Assembly (NCBI RefSeq): GCF_002259605.1
Contig: NZ_MWWR01000005.1
Coordinates: forward strand, 121,521 to 185,520
Direction of reading: 5' to 3'
From: Pseudoscardovia radai
GTDB lineage: Bacteria; Actinomycetota; Actinomycetes; Actinomycetales; Bifidobacteriaceae
DNA length: 64,000 nt
The notes below the pieces were generated by a model that did no database searches, was not told where the DNA came from, and saw nothing but the letters and a program-made list of their open reading frames with translations. This document shows positions 35,459 to 44,214 of this stretch, in pieces. The position numbers and the translations under genes are program-made. Every line of letters starts with the position of its first letter. Positions within the stretch are counted from its first letter, which is position 1.

Positions 35459-38400
35459 TCAGCGCTCGTCGCGCGAATCCGCCGCGGCCTGCGCAGCCGC
35501 CGCGATACGCGCCAGCTTGGCCTTCACCGACGGCGTCGAGCTAGGCTGCAGCTCCCTGTCGGGAATCTGCGTGCCGTGCTTGTGCTTGTTCGTCTTGACG
35601 AAGGGGTCGCCGCCCTTGAGGGCGTACGGGTCGTCGTAGGAGGCCGACACGATCGGCTTGTCGTGCAGGATGAAGCCGCGGCCCTTGCAGGTCGGGCATT
35701 CCTCGGAGAAGGCCTCGACGAGGCCCTGCCCCACGCGCTTGCGCGTCATCTGCACGAGGCCGAGCGACGTGACCTCCGCCACCTGGTGCTTCGTGCGGTC
35801 GCGCGAGAGGCATTCCACGAGGCGGCGCAGCACGAGGTCACGGTTCTGCGGCATCACCATGTCGACGAAGTCGATCATGATCATGCCACCGATGTCGCGC
35901 AGCCTCAGCTGGCGCACGATTTCCTCGGCGGCCTCGAGGTTGCAGCGCGTCACCGTTTCCTCGAGCGACTTGCCCTTGCCGATGAAGCGGCCGGTGTTCA
36001 CGTCGATCGTGGTCATGGCCTCGGTGCGGTCGATGACAAGCGAGCCGCCGGAGGGCAGGTAGACCTTGCGCTCCATGCCCTTGCGCAGCTGGCTGTCGAT
36101 GGACCATTTGTCGAACACGTCCTTGCCGTTGTGGTCCTCGGGATTCCACTTCTCGAGACGGTCGAGCAGGTCGGGCGCCGTGGACTCGAGGTACTGGCGG
36201 ATGCGGTCATACACGCGGTCGCCTTCGACGACGAGCTTGGAGAAATCGTCGTTGAAGATATCGCGCACCACGCGGATCGCCACGTCCGGCTCGCCCTGGA
36301 GCAGATGCGGCTTGCGCGAATGCTGGTATTCCTTCTGCTTGGCCGTGATGTCGTCCCACTGCTTCTGCAGATGCTGCAGGTCCTTGACGATGGCCTCCTC
36401 CGGCGCCCCTTCGGCGGCGGTGCGGATGATGACGCCCATGTCCTTCGGCGCGATCTTGGAGACGATGGACTTCAGGCGCGCGCGTTCGTGGGCGGGCAGC
36501 TTGCGGCTCACGCCGGTCATGCCGCCGGAGGGGACGAGCACGAGGAAACGGCCGGCGAGCGTGACCTGGGAGGTCAGGCGCGCGCCCTTGTGGCCGATCG
36601 GGTCCTTCGTGACCTGCACAAGCACCGGGTCGCCGGACTTGAAGGCGAGTTCGATGCGGCGCGGCTGGCCTTCGAGGCGCGTGGTATCCCAGTTCACCTC
36701 GCCTGCGTACAGCACGCCGTTGCGGGCCTGGCCGATGTCGACGAACGCGGCCTCCATGCTCGGCAGCACGTTCTGGACGCGGCCCAGGTAGATGTTGCCG
36801 ACCGACGAGACCTCCTGGATGTCGGAGATGTAATGCTCGACAAGCGTGTTGTCTTCGATGACGGAGATCTGCGTGTGGCGTTCCTTCTCGCGCACAACCA
36901 TGAGGCGGTTGACGCTTTCGCGGCGCGCGAGGAAGTCCTGCTCGGTGATGAGGCTCTGGCGCGAGCGGTCGCGGCGGTTGTCGCGGCGGCGCTGCTTCTT
37001 GGCCTCGAGGCGCGTGGAGCCCTCGATGTCGGTGATCTCGTCGATGTACTGCTGCTTGCGCGAGCGCGGGATGGCGACCTTCTCCTCCTCGGCCTTCGCG
37101 CCGCGACGGCGGCGGCGACGGCGGGTGACGGTCGTTTCCTCTGCCGGCTCCTCGGCGGGTTCCTCGACCTCGTGGCGGCGACGGCGGCGGCGCATGCGCG
37201 TCGTGCCGGCGGCTTCATCGGAGTCCTTGGAATCCCTGGAAGACGTGCGGCCGGAGTCGCGGCCCGAATCCCTGCCGGAATCGGCGGATTCGCCGCGGCG
37301 GCGGGAGGAACCGGCGCCCTCGGCGTCGTCCTCGACGGGGCGGTAGTCGATGTCGTCGTACCGGAGGTCTTCCTCGATCTGCTCGACCTCGGCGGCGGCG
37401 CGGCGCTCCTGTGCGTTGAGGCGGCGGGAGCGGCGCGAGCGCCCGGACCTCGTGGTCTCGGAGTCCTCGTCCTCGCGTTCGTCGCGGGTATCACGATTAT
37501 CCCTGTCATCGCGCTCATCGCGTTCGTCGCGCGCGGAGCGGGAGCGGCGCGAACCGCGCCACGAGGCGTCCTCGCGGTCCTCGGAGGACGAGGACCTGCT
37601 GCGGCGACGCGTGCGCAGGCCGGTGCGGGTCTCGTCGGAGTCCTCGGAATCGGACCGGCGGTTGTGGTCCTCGGCGGTGGCCGGGCCGTGCGCGGGCAGC
37701 ACCGGTTCCTGGAAGAGAAGGGACATCATGGGATGCTGCGGCTTGTCGCCGCGGCTGCGCGACTCGCGCGCGCCCTGGTGCGCCGAGCCCTCGGGATTCG
37801 AGAACTCGAGAATCTGGCTGACCGCGCGGCGAGCGCGACGGGCGCGCGCCGACGGCTCGTCGTCGGAATCGTCAAAGTCATCGGCCCCCGCAGAGGCGGA
37901 GCGGATGCGAGACGGAGCCGGCGCGTCGTCGATGGCCGCGCGGCGGCGACGGGCGCGCGTGCGGGTGCGGGTCGTGGCGGAATCGCCATCGGATTCACGG
38001 GATTCGGATTCACGGGATTCGGATTCACGGGATTCGGTCTCGCGGGAAGCGGCGGCCGAATCGTCGGAGGCGGCGTTCTGAGCGTTCTCGGTGCGCTCAG
38101 GCTCCTGCGGCGCGGGAATGCCCGGGTCGACGAAGATCTCGGAGGCGAGCCTGTCGATGCGCGTGCGGCGCGCGGCCTCCGCATCGACGGCGTCCGCCTT
38201 GCGGCGGCGCGAACGGGTGCGCTTCCTCGTCGGCTGCTCCTTCGAGCCGTCCTGCGTTTCCGAAGACTTGGTCTCCGGGGACTTGGACTCCTGCGACGGG
38301 GCCGGAGACGGCGCGGGGGCCGGGCTGGGGTCGCCGGCGGGTTCGCCGACGCGGACGACAACGGGACCGGCGGATGCTGCCGCCGCCCCGGCGCCGCGCA

Positions 38401-38536
38401 CGACGCGGCGGCTGCGGCTTCTGCGACGGAGCGCGGCGGATGCGGGCTGGTCGGATGCGGATTCGGATGCTCCTGCCGGAATCGGCGACGGAACGATGTT
38501 ATTGCTGTCTGTCGTAGACACTGTGCTCCTTGACAC
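35459..38536 (-). CDS. rne: Ribonuclease E/G family protein
   Basis: The protein is about 1025 residues. The first 500 or so are low-complexity (Arg/Ser/Glu/Asp, including three ESRES repeats near 38.0 kb). The catalytic core follows: an S1 domain (NIYLGRVQNVLPSMEAAFVDIGQARNGVLYAGE), RNase H-like and DNase I-like regions (TMTTIDVNTGRFIGKG equivalent, GGMIMIDFVDM), and the zinc link CPTCKGRG. It should cleave single-stranded RNA in mRNA decay and rRNA processing. The start is ambiguous: GTG codons at 38536 and 38521 each follow an identical AGGAGCACA, the result of a 15-bp tandem duplication; an ATG at 38560 is also in frame. Confidence 0.93.
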   Translation of the reverse strand: MSRSTVSTTDSNNIVPSPIPAGASESASDQPASAALRRRSRSRRVVRGAGAAAASAGPVVVRVGEPAGDPSPAPAPSPAPSQESKSPETKSSETQDGSKEQPTRKRTRSRRRKADAVDAEAARRTRIDRLASEIFVDPGIPAPQEPERTENAQNAASDDSAAASRETESRESESRESESRESDGDSATTRTRTRARRRRAAIDDAPAPSRIRSASAGADDFDDSDDEPSARARRARRAVSQILEFSNPEGSAHQGARESRSRGDKPQHPMMSLLFQEPVLPAHGPATAEDHNRRSDSEDSDETRTGLRTRRRSRSSSSEDREDASWRGSRRSRSARDERDERDDRDNRDTRDEREDEDSETTRSGRSRRSRRLNAQERRAAAEVEQIEEDLRYDDIDYRPVEDDAEGAGSSRRRGESADSGRDSGRDSGRTSSRDSKDSDEAAGTTRMRRRRRRHEVEEPAEEPAEETTVTRRRRRRRGAKAEEEKVAIPRSRKQQYIDEITDIEGSTRLEAKKQRRRDNRRDRSRQSLITEQDFLARRESVNRLMVVREKERHTQISVIEDNTLVEHYISDIQEVSSVGNIYLGRVQNVLPSMEAAFVDIGQARNGVLYAGEVNWDTTRLEGQPRRIELAFKSGDPVLVQVTKDPIGHKGARLTSQVTLAGRFLVLVPSGGMTGVSRKLPAHERARLKSIVSKIAPKDMGVIIRTAAEGAPEEAIVKDLQHLQKQWDDITAKQKEYQHSRKPHLLQGEPDVAIRVVRDIFNDDFSKLVVEGDRVYDRIRQYLESTAPDLLDRLEKWNPEDHNGKDVFDKWSIDSQLRKGMERKVYLPSGGSLVIDRTEAMTTIDVNTGRFIGKGKSLEETVTRCNLEAAEEIVRQLRLRDIGGMIMIDFVDMVMPQNRDLVLRRLVECLSRDRTKHQVAEVTSLGLVQMTRKRVGQGLVEAFSEECPTCKGRGFILHDKPIVSASYDDPYALKGGDPFVKTNKHKHGTQIPDRELQPSSTPSVKAKLARIAAAAQAAADSRDER

Positions 38537-38934
38537 TGTGCTCCTAAGGACGCGCTGCATCGCACCCCGGATATGGCCGGCCACGGCGCATGCTCTCACC
38601 ACGCGCCGACGGTTCCGGACCGTCGGAAAAAGTCTCCTTGGCACCGGGCGGACGCCATAGCTCCGTCATTCCTCATGCTCCGTCGTCTGCGTTCCCATCG
38701 TCTCGCGGCACCGTCAGCAATGCCGTCACGGGCGAATCGCAATCCCGAAATCGGAGGGGTATATACCGGGAATCGTAACCGGGGGATCTACGCCTCAGTG
38801 CATCGGCGGCATGCAGGCCGCCTTCGTATAAGTATCGCACAGATTCGCCGAGCGCATGCGCAATCCGCTCCGGGCGACATTGCACCGGGACGGACTGCAT
38901 GTGGCGGCGCGCCGTGCGGCGGGCCACCGACGGG
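38537..38934. other. Intergenic region upstream of rne
   Basis: About 400 bp between rne and the end of dapE. It contains a GGTATATACC palindrome near 38760 and AT-richer stretches that could be an rne promoter, but no confident -10/-35 pair or gene. A long rne leader is possible, as autoregulated rne genes often have one. Confidence 0.4.
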
Positions 38935-40125
38935 TCAGCTAAGCCAGCCCGACAGGATGTCGGCCATCAGCGTCAGGTCGCCCGCTGGCAGCTGTTCGTC
39001 GGCCTTGTGCGCGAGCTTCGGATCGCCGGCGCCGAGGTTCACGGCGGGGATTCCGAGCGCCGAGAAACGGGCGACGTCGGTCCAGCCGAGCTTGGCCACC
39101 GGTCCGCGGCCGGTCCTCTCGCGCACATAGCGCACAAGCGCCTGCGCCTGGTCGTCGGTCAGGCCCGGGCGTGCCGCGGGGCTTTCGTCCTTCATCTCGA
39201 TGCCGTAGCCCTCGAACACGCCGCCGGTGGCGACGCATTCGCCGCCGCCCAGCGCCACGGGGCAATCGGCGCCGAACATCAGGGCCTTCGCCTGCGCCAT
39301 CGTTTTGTCGGGGGCGAAACGATAGTTCACATGCACGCGGCATTCGTCAGGGATGACGTTCGTGCCTTGGCCGCCCGAGATCAGCGTGGCGTTCAGGCCC
39401 TCGCGGTAGTCGAGGCCGTCCACCGGAACCGTGGCCGGCTCGTAGGCATTGAGACGATTGAGGATGCCGGCGGCCTTGTGAATGGCGTTGTCGCCCATCC
39501 ACGCGCGCGCAGAATGGGCCGCCACGCCGTGGGTGATGACGTCGAAGCGCATCGTGCCGTTGCAGCCGCCCTCGATGCCACATCCGGTCGGCTCGCCGAT
39601 CAGCGCGAAATCGCCGTCGAGCCAGTCGGGATGCGCGGCGGCCAGCTTGCCCAGGCCGTTCTTGTCGGCCGCGACCTCCTCGTGGTCGTAGAACAGGTAC
39701 GTGATGTCGCAGGTGGGCTCGGTCAGCGTGGCGGCGAGCCACAGGAACACGGCGTCGGAACCCTTCATATCCACGCCGCCGCGACCCCACAGCACGCGCT
39801 GGCCGTCATGTCCCTCGCGCACATCGTCGCGGATGGCCGGATCGCCGGGCTCGAGCCAGCGCGGCGGGAAGTTGTCGATAACGGGCACCGTGTCGAGGTG
39901 TCCGGCAAGAATAACGCGGGTGGGACGGCCCAGATTCGTCCGGGCGACGACCGTGTCGCCCGACCTGCGGACCTCGAGATGGCCGAAACCGCTCAGAAAG
40001 CGTTCGACGGCATCGGCGAGCTCCTTTTCCGAATCGGATACCGAATAGCACGCGCACAGCTGCATCGCCAGCGAGTCCAGGGACTCGGCCTGAGATGCGG
40101 ACGGATCGAAAACAATTGTGGTCAT
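38935..40125 (-). CDS. dapE: Succinyl-diaminopimelate desuccinylase
   Basis: The protein is 396 residues of the M20 metallopeptidase family. Metal ligands are visible in GHLDTVPV, RGGVDMKGSDA and FYDHEEVAADKNG, with the dimerisation (lid) domain between. It resembles actinobacterial DapE, which removes succinate to give LL-diaminopimelate for lysine and cell wall; a related M20 deacylase cannot be fully excluded. The start at 40125 fits the family N-terminus (MTTIVFDPSASQAESLDSLA). It is divergent from the AEC transporter gene. Confidence 0.87.
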   Translation of the reverse strand: MTTIVFDPSASQAESLDSLAMQLCACYSVSDSEKELADAVERFLSGFGHLEVRRSGDTVVARTNLGRPTRVILAGHLDTVPVIDNFPPRWLEPGDPAIRDDVREGHDGQRVLWGRGGVDMKGSDAVFLWLAATLTEPTCDITYLFYDHEEVAADKNGLGKLAAAHPDWLDGDFALIGEPTGCGIEGGCNGTMRFDVITHGVAAHSARAWMGDNAIHKAAGILNRLNAYEPATVPVDGLDYREGLNATLISGGQGTNVIPDECRVHVNYRFAPDKTMAQAKALMFGADCPVALGGGECVATGGVFEGYGIEMKDESPAARPGLTDDQAQALVRYVRERTGRGPVAKLGWTDVARFSALGIPAVNLGAGDPKLAHKADEQLPAGDLTLMADILSGWLS

Positions 40126-40190
40126 ACGCCTATCGTAGTTGAGACCCACGCCGCTCCCACGGCATCGTCCGCGCATCCGCGCCATCGTGG

Positions 40191-40227
40191 CGCCGCGGCG
40201 CAGGCATTCGTGCCACCGCCATCGTGG
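40191..40227. repeat. Two GCCATCGTGG motifs between dapE and the AEC transporter
   Basis: GCCATCGTGGCGCCGC occurs at 40191 and 40218, 27 bp apart. Related single motifs occur near 4.6, 6.0 and 52.3 kb. The spacing and divergent-promoter position would suit a regulator site, but this is unproven. Confidence 0.4.
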
Positions 40228-40313
40228 CGCCGCACGACCGCATCCGCGCCCACATACCGCGCCGCCGCACGCCGGCCCCGTCCACCACACGCCGACCCCG
40301 AAGGAAGGAAGCA

Positions 40314-41261
40314 ATGTCAGGTCTTCTCAACGCCATGGAGGGTTTCGCCGTCATCGGCATCGTCATCCTCACCGGATACGTGGCGGCGCGCATGCGCATC
40401 GGCGGACCGCAGGCCCAGAAGGTGCTGAATCATTTCTCCTTCTTCATCTCCAGCCCGTGCCTGATGTTCGCCACGCTGTCGAAGCAGGAGCTCGACGTCA
40501 TCTTCCATCCGTCCATCATCGTGGCGTTCACATCGGCGCTGGCCGTGGCCGTGATCTTCTTCGTGCTCAACCGGATCTTCTTCCACATGGACGCGGCGAA
40601 CGCCACCGTCGGCTGCCTCAACTCCATGTACCTGAACTCCAACAACATCGGCCTGCCCGTCGCCAAGTACATCCTCGGCAACCCCGGGCTCGTCGCGCCG
40701 ATCCTCGTCATGCAGCAAGCGTTGTTCACCCCGATTGCGCTGACGGCGCTCGACATCTCCACCTCGGGCAAGGCGAGCGCGAAGAAAATCCTCACGCAGC
40801 CGCTCCACCAGCCGCTTCTTATCGGCTCTCTCGGCGGCATCCTCATCTCGTGGATCAGCTCGCGCGTCGGCACCTTCGTGGTGCCCAACTGGCTGTTCGA
40901 CCCCATCGAGATGATCGGCGAATCCGCCGTGCCCATGATCCTCATGGCCTTCGGCATGTCCCTGCGCGGGTCGAGCCCCGTGGCCGAGCGCAAGCAGGAG
41001 CGCGAGGCCACGTTCACAGTGGTGTTCCTCAAGAACGTCATCATGCCGGTGATCGCGTTCCTCATTGCGTATTTCTGCATGGGATTCCGCGGCACCGTGC
41101 TGTACGGATGTGTGGTTCTCGCCGCGCTGCCGTGCGGACAGAACGTGTATAACTACGCGGCGCGCTACAACGTGGGCATGCAGTTCGCACGCAACGGCAT
41201 CCTTTTCAGCACGCTGAGCTCCCCGATCATCATCGCCATCGTCGCCGTGCTGCTCGGCTAG
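40314..41261 (+). CDS. AEC-family transporter
   Basis: The protein is 315 residues with about ten predicted helices. Family features include LNHFSFFISSPCLMFATLSK in the first half, NSMYLNSNNIGLPVAKYILGN, and a repeated second half with CVVLAALPCGQNVYNYAARYNVG. AEC members carry organic acids or amino-acid-like solutes, such as malate; the substrate is unknown. The start at 40314 follows GGAAGGAAGCA. Two hairpin units (family C) follow within 35 bp of the stop. Confidence 0.85.
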   Translation: MSGLLNAMEGFAVIGIVILTGYVAARMRIGGPQAQKVLNHFSFFISSPCLMFATLSKQELDVIFHPSIIVAFTSALAVAVIFFVLNRIFFHMDAANATVGCLNSMYLNSNNIGLPVAKYILGNPGLVAPILVMQQALFTPIALTALDISTSGKASAKKILTQPLHQPLLIGSLGGILISWISSRVGTFVVPNWLFDPIEMIGESAVPMILMAFGMSLRGSSPVAERKQEREATFTVVFLKNVIMPVIAFLIAYFCMGFRGTVLYGCVVLAALPCGQNVYNYAARYNVGMQFARNGILFSTLSSPIIIAIVAVLLG

Positions 41262-41295
41262 GCGCGGGCGGCGGAAAGTCGCCGAGATTCCCATC

Positions 41296-41396
41296 CAAGG
41301 TGCACAATCGTGCACCCTCGACCGCAATTACCCCCGACCAAACCCACATCCGGCCACCTAACCGCCACCCAAGGTGCAATCCCGTGCACCCTCGAC
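41296..41396. repeat. Hairpin pair (array 4): two family-C units, 73 bp apart
   Basis: Units at 41296 and 41369. Both have the CCAAGGTGC-type 5' arm and the GTGCACCCTCG 3' arm; the first keeps GACCGCAATTA after it. The linker is C-rich on the + strand. The pair lies between convergent genes. Confidence 0.8.
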
Positions 41397-41498
41397 GGAG
41401 AACGCGGGAACATCGGAGGACGGACGGGCGGGCGTCCCCGGTAACAATGCGAAAGAGGGGGCAGGGCGCGCAGTCAGCCTGCGTCACCCCGCGCGCCT

Positions 41499-42860
41499 CT
41501 ACTTGAGCAGGGAGCGGGAGATGCGGGTCAGGCGGGCGACGAAACCATCCCAATCGTTGCGCATGGCGGTCAGCAGCGTCAGATCCTGGACGCTCTCGAG
41601 CGGAATCCAGCGCACCTCGAGGCTTTCGTCGTCGTTCGCCTGCGGAATGACGGTGTGCCCGGGCTTCTCGAACGCGAAAACCGTGGTGTATCCCCACGCG
41701 CCGTGCGATTCGAGATACGCGCCGACCACGTCGATGTCCTCGGGGCGGATATTCGCTTCCTCGAAGCTTTCGCGCAGCGCACCCTCGAGCGGGCTCTCGC
41801 CGTCCGCGGTCGCGCCGCCGGGGGCGCCCCACGTGCCGCCTTCGGCGCTCCACAGCGCACGATGCTGCAGCAGAACGTCGGTGATGCGGCCGGTCGTCGG
41901 GTCGCGGCGGGCCAACAGCACGCCGGAGGCGCCGTTATGCCCCCAGTGGCGGTGCCCGCACGGGCAGTCCACCCAGCCATCGCCCGGCTGGTGCACGTTG
42001 TCCTTGGCCTCTTCGGACGGCGGCTCGCCGTCGGCCGACGGATCGGCCGTATCGAGCGACACACCGGGGCGCACGGTGCCCTCCCCCACGAGGTTCCACA
42101 GGTCGGTCCAGTCGATGCCGAGCTCGGCCACGAGGGCGCGCACGGTCGGCAGGCTCAGGCCGATGATCCCGCTCGGGTCGCCCTCGATCGATTCGATGAA
42201 CGGCCCGCCGAGCCCTTCGAGCGTGAAGCACCCGGCCACCTCGAGCGGCTCGCCGCTGGCCACGTACCGGTCGATGTCGGCATCGGAGAAATCGGCGAAA
42301 CGCACGACGGCGCGGCTTGTGCGACTCGCCTCGCGGCCGCTCGCGAGATCCACCACCGTATGCCCCGTCCACAGCACGCCCGACGCGCCACGCATGGAGC
42401 GCAGACGCTCGTGCGCCACCTCGGGCGTATGCGGCTTGCCGTACACATGCCCGTCGATCTCGAACATGGAATCGCAGCCGATGACGAGCGGCCCGGCCGG
42501 CGACGCCAGCATGCCCTCGTGGTTGCGCAGCGCCTCACGGATCGGCAGCACCTGCGACACGGTTCCGAATCCGTCCTCGAGCGGCCGACTGACGACGAGC
42601 TCGCCCGTCGCACGGCGCGCGGCGGCCGCGGTCTGCTCGTATGTCGCCGCCACGACGCGCGCCTTGGCGGCCGCGAGCGCCGCGACCTGGTCGGCCGGCG
42701 TCAGCGCATCGACGCCGGGCAGGCCGCGCCGGGCCGCCTCGTCGCGCAAGGTCTGCGGCTCGTCCACATGCGAGACGCGAATCGTCGGCAGAATGCCCGA
42801 CTGGACCAGAAGGTTGCGGCGCGGCCGCGACTGGGAGGCGAGGATGACGGAAACGCTCAT
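41499..42860 (-). CDS. Fusion of a Maf nucleotide pyrophosphatase and a Nudix hydrolase
   Basis: The protein is 453 residues. Residues 1-235 are Maf-like: VILASQSRPRRNLL at the start, IGCDSM for the catalytic region, GKPHTPEVAHERLRSMRG, and SIEGDPSGIIGLSLP. An insert of about 45 residues separates the AAAKARVVA helix from IGCDSM. After an acidic linker, the C-terminal part has a small CPCGHRHWGHNG motif and a Nudix domain (box GGATADGE...RESFEEANI, near 345). Maf proteins hydrolyse non-canonical NTPs, so joining it to Nudix suggests a nucleotide-sanitising enzyme. No strong Shine-Dalgarno precedes 42860, but the start fits the Maf N-terminus. Confidence 0.88.
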   Translation of the reverse strand: MSVSVILASQSRPRRNLLVQSGILPTIRVSHVDEPQTLRDEAARRGLPGVDALTPADQVAALAAAKARVVAATYEQTAAAARRATGELVVSRPLEDGFGTVSQVLPIREALRNHEGMLASPAGPLVIGCDSMFEIDGHVYGKPHTPEVAHERLRSMRGASGVLWTGHTVVDLASGREASRTSRAVVRFADFSDADIDRYVASGEPLEVAGCFTLEGLGGPFIESIEGDPSGIIGLSLPTVRALVAELGIDWTDLWNLVGEGTVRPGVSLDTADPSADGEPPSEEAKDNVHQPGDGWVDCPCGHRHWGHNGASGVLLARRDPTTGRITDVLLQHRALWSAEGGTWGAPGGATADGESPLEGALRESFEEANIRPEDIDVVGAYLESHGAWGYTTVFAFEKPGHTVIPQANDDESLEVRWIPLESVQDLTLLTAMRNDWDGFVARLTRISRSLLK

Positions 42861-42942
42861 ATGCTGCTGTTGCTGCTTTCTTTCATACGATGGGCCCGAC
42901 GTGGCATACGACGGACCCGACGGTTTTGCGGCGTGGCGGACG

Positions 42943-44028
42943 CTAGGCGATGGTCTCGGCGAGCACGCCCTCGGTGTCGATCGGCAGATGCTCGACGCGC
43001 CAATGGCCGGAAGCCAGCGCCTTCCCGGCCACCGCTAGCACGCCCTCGGAATCGTCGCCGTCATGCACGCAGATAACGCACGGGCCGGCGCCGGAAATCA
43101 TGGACGCGTAGCCGAAGGCCCGCAGGCGGCGCATCAGCGCGGCGCTCGGCTCCATCAAGGAGGCGCGGTAGGTCTGGTGCAGGGTATCGGCGGTGGCGCT
43201 GTACAGGATCGAGTTCGTGTCATCGCCGCACTGCCCGCCGAGGGCGGCCGGCAGCAGCGCCACGCGCGACACGTTGAACAGCGCGTCATGGTAGGGAACC
43301 TGCGCGGGCAGCGCCTGGCGCGCACGCTCGGTGGACAGCTCGTAATCGGGGATGAACACCCACGCGTTGATGCTCGGCGACACCGGGTACACCTGCGTGT
43401 GGTAGCCGGAGGCGAAGGGGCGCGGGGAGCCGGGGAACGTGGCGCCGGTACCGTCGGCATGGGCCACGCCGGGGGCGTCGGCCTCGCTGGAGGGCACCTC
43501 GTCGGCGGCGTCGAAATCCCAGGAAACGGTCATGTTGCCGTATACGGCGGGCGCCACGTTGTCGGGGTGGCCTTCGATGCGCGCGGCCACGTCGAAGATG
43601 GCGTCGCGCGTCGGGCGGTCGAGGGTGCGGCCGTTGAGGGCCATGGCGGCGGTGACGCCGGCGGTGATGGCCTCGGCGCTCGATCCCATGCCGCGCGCCT
43701 GCGGGATGCGGTTCGTGGCGTCGATGCGCAGACCGGTGCGCGGGAAGCCGAAGGCCTGGCACGCCTGATTGTAGGCGCGCACGACGAGATGCGACGCATC
43801 GCGCGGCAGGGTGTCCTCGCCCTCGCCGTGGATGTCGATCCGGACCTGTCCCTCGGGCAACGCCTCGAATTCGATGGAGTCGCGCATGCCGAGCGCCAGG
43901 CCCGCGGTATCGAAGCCGGGGCCGAGGTTCGCGCTCGTTGCGGGAACCGTCACCCTGATGATGCGGGGCCGCGCGGATGCCGCCCCCTGCAGACGGTCGG
44001 TTGCCGTACCGGGCATGTCACCGGTCAT
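42943..44028 (-). CDS. thrB: Homoserine kinase
   Basis: The protein is 361 residues of the GHMP kinase family. It has the N-terminal motif PATSANLGPGFDTAGLAL, the ATP loop PQARGMGSSAEAITAGV and the C-terminal MISGAGPCVICV. It phosphorylates homoserine for threonine synthesis. AAAGG lies seven bases before the ATG at 44028. It follows hom by 186 bp, an unusually long gap for this pair, which contains a perfect 10-bp hairpin. Confidence 0.96.
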   Translation of the reverse strand: MTGDMPGTATDRLQGAASARPRIIRVTVPATSANLGPGFDTAGLALGMRDSIEFEALPEGQVRIDIHGEGEDTLPRDASHLVVRAYNQACQAFGFPRTGLRIDATNRIPQARGMGSSAEAITAGVTAAMALNGRTLDRPTRDAIFDVAARIEGHPDNVAPAVYGNMTVSWDFDAADEVPSSEADAPGVAHADGTGATFPGSPRPFASGYHTQVYPVSPSINAWVFIPDYELSTERARQALPAQVPYHDALFNVSRVALLPAALGGQCGDDTNSILYSATADTLHQTYRASLMEPSAALMRRLRAFGYASMISGAGPCVICVHDGDDSEGVLAVAGKALASGHWRVEHLPIDTEGVLAETIA

Positions 44029-44081
44029 TTCTCTGCCTTTCCACTATCGTCCGCCATTGCGGCGCGTTCCTGTGCATCGTC

Positions 44082-44109
44082 ATACGATGCCGTCGACCGG
44101 GCATCGTAT
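44082..44109. other. Hairpin in the hom-thrB spacer
   Basis: ATACGATGCC and GGCATCGTAT form a perfect 10-bp stem with an eight-base loop. There is no T-run, so it may be a regulator site or a processing or attenuation structure rather than a terminator. Confidence 0.55.
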
Positions 44110-44214
44110 CGCGACACCGTCACGGATGCAGCGCCGGCAAGACCATCGTATATACGCGCATATATGCCGCGGGCGGCGACACGGGACTCCCCCGCACCGC
44201 CGCCCGTCGGAAAA

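Noticed and set aside
35366..38533. 1055-codon + strand frame opposite rne
   Set aside because: It mirrors the RNase E/G gene exactly and has no recognisable protein features.
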